A DNA stretch of 64,000 nt. Origin: Paracamarosporium sp. OC-R06-R3. Taxonomy: Eukaryota > Ascomycota > Dothideomycetes > Pleosporales > Didymosphaeriaceae. The stretch is from contig JACVRA010000134.1 in assembly GCA_019828545.1 (NCBI GenBank), positions 112,291-176,290 on the forward strand, read 5' to 3'. Both the position numbers and the translations under genes were made by a program. Under the pieces are notes generated by a model that saw only the letters and a program-made list of their open reading frames with translations, was not told the DNA's origin and did not search any database. Position 1 is the stretch's first letter, and the number at the start of each line of letters is the position of its first letter. Of this stretch, positions 56,999 through 64,000 are shown in pieces.

Positions 56999-58236
56999 AT
57001 GCAGCGATTTGCCATTGCTCTTCTCGGTGCCAGCGCTGCTTTGGCTGCCCCTACAGCCTCTATCAAGCGCGCAACTGTTTCTGGCTCAGCCGAGGGCTTT
57101 GCTGCCGGTGTGACTGGCGGAGGCGATGCTACAGCCGTCACTCCGACTTCGACAGACGAGCTAGTCTCTTACCTTGGTGACAGCGAGCCTCGTGTCATTA
57201 TCCTCAACCAGGAGTTCGACTTCACGGATAGTGAGGGTACCGGGACTTCTTCCGGTTGCTCGCCATGGGGCACAGGCTCAGCATGTCAAATAGCCATCAA
57301 TAAGGATGACTGGTGTACAAATTATCAACCTGATGCTCCCACAGTGAGCAGCATCACTTACAGTAAGGCTGGGTCTGAGGGTATCGCTGTTGCCTCAGAC
57401 AAGACCATTATCGGAGAAGGAAGCAAGGGTATTATCAAGGGCAAGGGGCAAGTCTATGCCATCTTTTACAAAAGACAGTTCTAACAAAGGTTGTTTAGTC
57501 TACGTATGGCCAACGGAGTGTCCAACATCATCATCCAAAACATCCACGTCACCGAAATCAACCCCGAATATGTCTGGGGAGGCGATGGTATTACCATCGA
57601 TGGCGCGGACATGATCTGGATTGATCACGTCAAGACATCGCTCATCGGTCGTCAGCACATTGTTTTAGGAGAGTCTTCTTCCGGAAAGGTTACCATCTCC
57701 AACAGCGAGATCGACGGCACTACTTCCTGGTCTGCTCAGTGCAATGCCTACCACTACTGGTATGTAACATGCGTCTTTTGCGCCCAAGAAAATTTGCTAA
57801 CACGGACCATTTCAGGGCTGTGCTCTTCCTCGGCTCTGATGACACAGTGACATTCAAGGGCAACTACATCCACAACACTTCGGGCCGTGGCCCCAAGGTT
57901 GGCGGAAAGACGGTTCTTCACGCTGTTAACAACTACTGGGGTGACATCGACTCTACTGGCCACGCCTTTGAGATCGACTCCGGTGCTTATATTCTGGCTG
58001 AGGGCAACACGTTCGACAGCGTCACCACCCCTGTGTCCGTCCAGGAGGGCAAGCTTTACACGGGCACCGACTGCTCCAGTGCTCTCGGCCGTGCCTGCGT
58101 TGAAAACACTATGACCGGTTCAGGTGACTTCACTGGCTCTGACTCTGATGTCTTGAGCTCCTTCAGCAGCGACGCTGCCGCCGCCGATAAGGACGCGTCG
58201 GGTGTGCCAAGCAGTGCCGGATTTGGCAAGATCTAA
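56999..58236 (+). CDS. Secreted pectin lyase (PL1)
   Basis: Exons 56999-57447, 57499-57759 and 57816-58236 give 376 aa. A signal peptide ([18 protein letters not shown]) is followed by a KR site. Family marks along the parallel beta-helix: [90 protein letters not shown] and [12 protein letters not shown] (catalytic-region Arg). The pattern matches pectin lyase of the PelA type (cleaves methylated homogalacturonan by beta-elimination, no Ca2+) better than Ca-dependent pectate lyase. Intron 1 (57448-57498) keeps frame only with the GC donor GCAAGT, a TTCTAAC branch and a TTTAG acceptor. Expected to act outside the cell on plant cell walls; carbon repression and pectin induction are usual for the family. 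Confidence 0.94.
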
Positions 58237-58858
58237 GCAGCAGCATTGATGACAGGATTCTGTAACAGTGATCAGTTCTTGATTGCGATGAGTTCTTGAT
58301 TGTGATGAGTTCTCGAGGTAGAGGGATTTCTTCTATTGTAAATACGTTCTTCAATATATAGCTTTCAACCAACCACTGCGCGCGGCACATTCGCGTAGCA
58401 ATTTTCGAACCCATTCCTCCTGCCTCGAGCTGAGTAGAGTTGTCGCGAAGATCTAACAGAAAACTCCACAACATCTGTACTCACGACATTTACAGTCATC
58501 CTACATAGGAGAGCGATCCGTGTTGGATAATTGTTCTAGAATGTTCACATCCTCGTGTTCCGGATTGTCGGACAGCGTGCCCGCCGATCCAGGTACTTTA
58601 CCCGGTCGGCTGGAGACGAGCACATTTGATTGGGTCGCAGGCTAAACAATGTACCCAGCACGTGGAGGGAAAATGGTTCCTGCGCTGGCGCCATCCCAAA
58701 AGTGTGGAGAGAGGATCGGATTCCTGGAAATGCATTATTTACGATTCCGGGTCAATGGGTGAGTACTGGGTCTTTAAATGAGGTGAGATCCCCTCTGTCA
58801 AACCTCAGGGATCTGCGGCAATCTGTGCAGCCTTCGTTAAGATCGTTTCTTTTGAGCA
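58237..58858. other. Intergenic interval, lactonase promoter
   Basis: About 620 bp between two tandem plus-strand secreted-enzyme genes. No gene is seen. Confidence 0.5.
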
Positions 58859-60076
58859 ATGGCTTCCGTAAAGTCTGTCGCCCTTTTGGGCCTTGCTCTG
58901 CTTTCGCAGACGTCAGCCGTCAAGCTCTTGTCGACACACTTTTCAGGCCAGATCTACACATTGGACTTGGCTTTTCAATCGTCTTCGAAAGCCACTCTAA
59001 AGGTGGTTCAGAACATTACAGCCTGTGGTGTGACGCCCACTTGGCTCCACCTAGACGATGAGACGCGCACTGTCTATTGCATCGACGAGAGCTGGTTGAA
59101 TGAGGGATTGGGCAGTGGTGTGCTTTCGCAGTGGTCTCTTGGGCGCAACTTCGACAAGACCGGTGCCTTGACATTAACTGGATCTACTGAAACAGAGGGA
59201 AACTCAGTCCATGGCTTTACATATGGAGGCCCCGAAGGCAGAAGCTACATCATTACTTCGGAGTATTCCCCTTCGACTATCACCACATACAAGTTGCCAA
59301 TCACAAATAGCACGAAGGTCCTCCAAAAGATTGAATTCACAATGGCCGCTCCTGGCCCACGGCCCGACCGACAAGACAGGCCTCACCCGCATGCCGCCTT
59401 CACCGACCCCACTGGAGACTTTTTGATCGTTCCTGATCTGGGCGCAGATCTTACTCGCATCTTCAAGATCAACCAAAAAACCGGTGAACTTGCCGCTTGC
59501 CCTGCCATTGCTTCACTTCCTGGTGACGGACCTCGTCATGGTCTTTTCCGTAAGGCTGGCCGCGCCTTGAAGTACTACAGCCTCAACGAAGTCAGCAGCT
59601 CTGTCGGAGTCTATGACGTCTCATACCCCGACCACGCCTACGGGTCTAAGGAAAGCTGCCTGTCTCTCAAGCTCGTGCAGACCCTTTCTAACTACGGCCC
59701 CAACGTTCCTCTTGGCAATGTCACCGTCAAGTCTGCCGAGATCCGCATCGTCGGTGACTTTCTGTATGCATCGAACCGCAATGATACCACCTTCGGATTC
59801 GAACAGGACTCCATCGCCATCTTTAAGATTGGTACTGATGGGAAGCTTCAGTTCCAGGAACTGACGAACGCTCACGGATACTACCCGCGATCGTTCTCGT
59901 TCAACGATGCAGGGACCTATGCTGCTATTGCGGGGCAGACGACTGCGAACATTGCTATTGTGAAGAGGGATACAAAGTCCGGAAAGCTCGGTCCGTTGGT
60001 AACAAACATCGTTCTTCCTCCACGAGGAACATACGGAGGCGAGGATGGAGTCAGCTCCGTGATTTGGGTTGAGTAA
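58859..60076 (+). CDS. Secreted lactonase-fold (7-bladed propeller) protein
   Basis: Intronless, 405 aa. A signal peptide (MASVKSVALLGLALLSQTSA) precedes a beta-propeller of the lactonase/6-phosphogluconolactonase and carboxy-cis,cis-muconate cyclase family. Recognisable are TPTWLHLDDETRTVYCIDES, the HPHAAFTDPTGDFLIVPDLGAD loop, GDGPRHGLF, FLYASNRNDTTF and YPRSFSFNDAGTYAAIAGQTTANI. In muconate cyclase the propeller closes a lactone in aromatic catabolism; secreted fungal relatives are mostly uncharacterised. The six sequons (NIT, NST, NVT, NDT among them) fit an extracellular protein. It lies in tandem behind the pectin lyase, so joint use during plant material degradation is plausible but inferred. 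Confidence 0.88.
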   Translation: MASVKSVALLGLALLSQTSAVKLLSTHFSGQIYTLDLAFQSSSKATLKVVQNITACGVTPTWLHLDDETRTVYCIDESWLNEGLGSGVLSQWSLGRNFDKTGALTLTGSTETEGNSVHGFTYGGPEGRSYIITSEYSPSTITTYKLPITNSTKVLQKIEFTMAAPGPRPDRQDRPHPHAAFTDPTGDFLIVPDLGADLTRIFKINQKTGELAACPAIASLPGDGPRHGLFRKAGRALKYYSLNEVSSSVGVYDVSYPDHAYGSKESCLSLKLVQTLSNYGPNVPLGNVTVKSAEIRIVGDFLYASNRNDTTFGFEQDSIAIFKIGTDGKLQFQELTNAHGYYPRSFSFNDAGTYAAIAGQTTANIAIVKRDTKSGKLGPLVTNIVLPPRGTYGGEDGVSSVIWVE

Positions 60077-60489
60077 GATACATAGGGTGTTATACGGAAA
60101 GACCTGTCTTTCGCAGTCATATATCAGAAATAAGTATGGAAGTACAACGAACCTCTTATCGCAATTCCATGGGCCTGAGTATTATATAAATCGTGTTTCC
60201 AATTTCACTCCCCAGGAAATAACAAGAAATTGACATATACGAACGTACGCTTGCACGAAAGTTGGTGCTCTACATGTTTCTTGTTGCTCTATCCATTAAC
60301 TGTTTGCGTGGTTCTGACATGTAACTCCAGACGAACACATTGAGTATGTTCGCAACCCACTAAGGCAGCGATTGCAGCATCACAGAACTACATCCAATTC
60401 TGGTTCTGTAAGTCATCACCATGGACAGTCAAATAGCAATCAAAATAAGAGCCTCTGAAAGCATATCCCATCCTACCATCGTCGCCTTT
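60077..60489. other. Convergent 3' intergenic region
   Basis: About 410 bp between the lactonase and S28 peptidase stops. No gene is seen. Confidence 0.5.
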
Positions 60490-62437
60490 TCAATACCCGC
60501 TCTTCTTCCAATCAGCAACCCACTTCCTCACCGTCCGAATCTCCCACAAATGTGCCTCCCTAATATAATCCGGCTCATCAAGTACACTCTTTATTCCCGT
60601 CCTCGGACTACTGTCCCAATGATGTCCTGCCCCCGCAATCAAATAGTTCGGGTGTTCATCACTACTAATCCTAATCCCAGGCTTCTCATGCGAGTGGAAT
60701 GTCAAATCGACCCAGACATCCGCTTCGCCATCAATCAGTGCCAGCTTAGGTGCTTGGATGTTGTACCCGCCATATTTGTTTATCGCATGCGTGTCTGGAC
60801 GGGGAGGAATGGAAGAATATTTTCCGGGAGGAAAGGACTGGTCGCACCAGGATTGCATATATGACCCGTTGAGGACGCGGGAAATGAGGCTAGGACCGCT
60901 GGTAGGTGCCGATATGAACGTACCTAGTTCGATGCACAAAGTGTACAGATCTACAACGTGGAGGAGGAAAGTTAGTGTGACTCTTACAGATAGGCATTGG
61001 TACTCAAGCGAGTATTTTAGGTGGCTCCATTCTGAAAACTCCGGAGATTTTCAACACGTAAACACCCGCTTTATACCTGGGTCTTACTTACAAGAGCGCG
61101 TTGGATCGTTTGCGGTGTTAGACCAGTAAGTCTGGTTCTGTGTGTTGAAGCAGCCGTCGTCGGTGCTGTCGAGGCGGCCTGTTGTGCAGAGTGGGATGAT
61201 TACGCGTTTGATGTAGGCAGCATAATTTCCCAGACCCGTCCACGGCTCGCCTTCTGTGTACTTTGCGAGTTGTTTGTCTACGGCCGTGATGTTGACGGGA
61301 GCTGTGGGGTTGGTGATGTTCGAGCAGAATTCATAGAAGTCTTGAGAGTCATCGGGCGGGTTCCAGTTCAACTCTTGCCAGGTGGGATTCGGATAGTCGA
61401 AGGGCCCGCCCACTTATGATCGTCAGAAATCAAAGCCCTCTAGAAGAAGAAAAACTCACAAGGATAACTGATGGCTTGTGCAAAATCCCTGATATCGCTC
61501 ACCTCACCAAGCCCAAAGACCTCCTTGACCTCCTGGATGGCAGCCTTGTCGCCCGAATCTATGACCTCGTCTATCCTGTCTATAATGCCGACAATTCGAG
61601 ATATACAGTCTGACGGGCCGTACTTCAAAATGGGGTTGTACCAACTCGGGTATTCCCATTTGGCAGACACTGCTCCACTAGCTGCAATCCCACCCGCAAA
61701 CAAGCTGTTATGCGTTTTTAAAGTGAAGGCTACTTGCCCACCCGCCAAACTCCCTCCGTACATAATCCACGGTGTGTGTGGTGCATTGAGACTTTCGCTG
61801 CCATTGACACCGGGAAACTGAGCATTCTGAGCGAAGAAGACATTATCTGCGATAGCTGTTTCGTAGTGAGCACACGCGCGATCACCAAAAAGGACGTAAA
61901 AAAAAAGAGGGAACGTACTCTGGTCCGTTGTCAGAAACCTCAAATCATCCGTTGTAGAAGTATTCGTAGGCCAACTCTTTCCATAATATCTGTTTTCTAA
62001 GATAACCCCCAATCCGTTGGTGGCTTCCATCAGTATATGAATGATTCCATTCTGCAAGTTGCTAAACCTTGACTCGCCGCTCGTCTCTCCCCCAATGTAC
62101 AAAAACACTGGTCCACCAGGCTTATAGTACGTGGAGTCGAAGAAGTACCGCTGCGAGAATGTTGCGTTGGTATGAGGTTCATAGCGCGCTTCATTATGGA
62201 GATGGTCGACCTTCGCATTGTCAGTAACAATCCTGAGCACGTGACCGTGGTATACAAACATCAAACCAGAAAAATGAAAGAGTACTAACATACCGGTTGC
62301 TCAATGGTATGCGCCTGGTACGTAACCTGCGCCTCCTGTCTCTTTACGAGTGCATCTGCAGCTCTTCCTCTCCTCACTCTCGCATCACATAACGCACCCA
62401 ACCCAGTCAAAGCTGTCAAAGTTGTCAAAAGTCTCAT
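60490..62437 (-). CDS. Secreted serine carboxypeptidase, family S28
   Basis: Exons 62294-62437, 61919-62210, 61460-61855, 61092-61412 and 60490-60950, with introns of 83, 63, 47 and 141 bp, give 537 aa, typical of S28. A signal-like N-terminus (MRLLTTLTALTGLGALCDA) and a KR site are followed by VDHL, RYFFDSTYYKPGGPVFLYIGGE, LENRYYGKSWP and the nucleophile motif YGGSLAGGQ (Ser about 181). The charge-relay Asp lies in LIDGEADVW and the His in AGAGHHWDS. S28 enzymes release residues after proline (prolyl carboxypeptidase/DPP II type), usually at acidic pH. Intron 1 is itself open in frame, so retention would add 27-28 residues. Sequons are frequent, which suits a secreted or vacuolar enzyme. Confidence 0.9.
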
Positions 62438-64000
62438 CGTGGCTGACAATTACAACTCACTGCCTATGAAAATGGAATCATGATCTCATCCAATATATAA
62501 CCATTTTACACTACATCCGATCGCTTCAACGCAGCTCCATGGCACAAAGCGGGGAGCTACGCGGCTCGCTGCCCGAATAGGAAGGCGGATATGGAGACTC
62601 GGCTAAAGCTTCACAGAGCGTGGCAAAGCTTGTCGACACTTGGCTTGCGCTTTTATACCTGCCTAATGAATGTTTGCCTATCTATTCCGTGGAGAGTTAG
62701 TGGGGACGAATATGGCATCATGTTGCGGGTTGTTATCTTGGCCCTGCAAGGGCCTTGCTGTGTGCTGATATTATTGTGCATAATCGGGCATTATATCGTC
62801 ATCCCAGGTCTGACAGGCAACGGAAAACGTCAGCGGGATTACTTTCCATCGCATGACCGAGTTTTCCGAACTAAAGTCGTTATTGTAACATATTCCTAAT
62901 CAATTGCATGCGCCGCACGGTGGCACAGATCCACCCGATGATGCTTTCTACGCAAACCTTGATAAAGAAGGGCCTAAAGGATACTACAACAGGAATCCGT
63001 ATGACTTTGTTCTAGTATTGTACGCTTCACGACACCCTATAGTTGATTGAATGCTGGTATACACATTGACTCATCATCCTACACTTGGAAGATAACCAAG
63101 AAACTTAACACACTACTCACGCAAAATCTTATTGCCGTGAAGACAGACATCCCAGAAGAATAGACTGAGAAAAATAAAACATTTTCTTTATAGGTAGGGA
63201 TGCATGCTGAATTCAGCGCAACTTCAATATTTTTAGCAATAACAGTGGAACGAGGTAACCTAGGGTGCACGTATATTCAGATAATGAAGCGGAGGCTGTC
63301 TGTTAGAAAAGACTCAGAATCTTATCAAGTCAAATACGGCAGATAAACAAGAGACAGACTGGTGTCTACTGATTCTAACGAATGATCTTGTAGGTCGACT
63401 GGTATGGATTTGAGACAAACTTCTTTAAAAGACCTATACTTGGATAGCGATCGCGAAATTACAGAAGTGGATCTCCTACTGCACTGATTCAGCTACTAAT
63501 CGCTACTAGGCTGTCACGATCGCGTACTTAACAATTTTGTTATAAGACCTAGTATACAACACGAAGACCCAATCCTTCATGTTGTTTTTCATATTGGCTG
63601 TGAGGGTAGGTTCGAAGAGCTTCCTCGGTTGTGCTGGTGCATGACGCGCCACCTGGTTGATATCCTGGTTTCCTCACCTTTGAGATTTAGTGTTCAATCA
63701 TCCTGTTCATAGCACCAAAAATCAGATGAATAATGATATAATAGTTTGCACAGTAATTGAATATATTTGCCAGAGGATCTGTACTACCCATATGGCATAG
63801 CCATTCCCGGAGTGCAGCAGATAACCTGAATAACAACACTATTGTCCGTACGCAGTACGGATCAGATAAGGATATCTACTTAATGCGCCTAAGCCGTGCG
63901 GCCAAGCCGCATGACGGCCGTGCGCAGGGGCTGGATATAAGACCATCTCAATCCTGTACGATTGAGATAGCAAGGACAATATACAATCAGTTTTTGGAGT
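62438..64000. other. Gene-free right edge
   Basis: About 1.5 kb without a recognisable gene. The 103-codon ORF at 62591-62899 has no motif. The last 160 bp become GC-rich and palindromic (see repeat entry), which could mark the start of an element that continues outside. Confidence 0.45.
63846..63968. repeat. Two short palindromes near the right edge
   Basis: CCGTAC-GCA-GTACGG (63846-63860) and ATCTCAATC-6 nt-GATTGAGAT (63945-63968) are perfect inverted repeats. Between them GCCGTGCG occurs twice, and a TATA-like GGATATAAG precedes the second hairpin. Confidence 0.6.

Noticed and set aside
1..64000. CRISPR arrays, insertion sequences, intact transposons or prophage-like systems
   Set aside because: No regularly spaced repeats, transposase or reverse-transcriptase frames were seen; the genome is eukaryotic and intron-rich.

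Overview
The window looks like nuclear DNA of a filamentous ascomycete. The protein-coding genes are broken by short introns (mostly 43-83 bp, with GTRNGT-like donors, CTNA-type branch sites and YAG acceptors). The gene families are typical of moulds: a Zn2Cys6 regulator, a fungal rhodopsin-like 7TM protein, a DHA1-type MFS transporter, a secreted pectin lyase, an S28 peptidase, FMP52, BFR2 and a two-domain glyoxalase I. The family mix suggests a plant-associated Dothideomycete (Pleosporales-like). That placement is inference and was not tested. Exon coordinates were worked out by reading splice signals and checking that every junction keeps frame.

Layout. 0-2 kb: 3'-truncated secreted cysteine-containing protein on the minus strand with an in-frame TAA. 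3.6-4.8 kb: F-box protein. 5.7-10.5 kb: a run of minus-strand housekeeping genes: FMP52-like reductase, phosphoglycerate dehydrogenase (serine synthesis) and glyoxalase I. 11.2-15.5 kb: a Roadblock/LAMTOR2-like protein converging on the sulfite reductase flavoprotein gene MET10. 16.9-21.5 kb: a low-complexity Gly/Tyr/Pro protein and a double-RRM protein. 21.5-24.3 kb: AT-rich, no gene seen. 24.3-32.1 kb: a giant CCCH/CCHC zinc-finger protein divergent from a Zn2Cys6 transcription factor. 32.4 kb: an intron-containing tRNA-Arg(ACG). 33.3-44.1 kb: split-barrel FMN-type protein, SDR, the divergent pair IND1/BFR2, a large lipase-like hydrolase and a second SDR. 45.2-54.4 kb: accessory genes (rhodopsin-like receptor, secreted carboxylesterase, small membrane protein, MFS transporter). 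54.4-57 kb: AT-rich, with a simple repeat and a probable zinc-cluster remnant. 57-62.4 kb: three secreted enzymes (pectin lyase, lactonase-fold protein, S28 serine peptidase). 62.4-64 kb: no gene; the right edge carries palindromes.

How the genes fit together. The left two thirds are mainly core metabolism and RNA or ribosome functions (serine, sulfate assimilation, methylglyoxal detoxification, complex I Fe-S assembly, ribosome biogenesis). The right third is accessory: sensing, transport and secreted degradation of plant polymers and peptides. I saw no CRISPR array, intact transposon, secondary-metabolite backbone gene or clear phage-like system. The observations most worth following are the possible stop-removing 54-nt intron at 1.7 kb, the apparent two-start (mitochondrial/cytosolic) glyoxalase I, two introns that only work as GC-AG, the alternative C-termini of the CCCH protein, and the orphan low-complexity and 7TM proteins.
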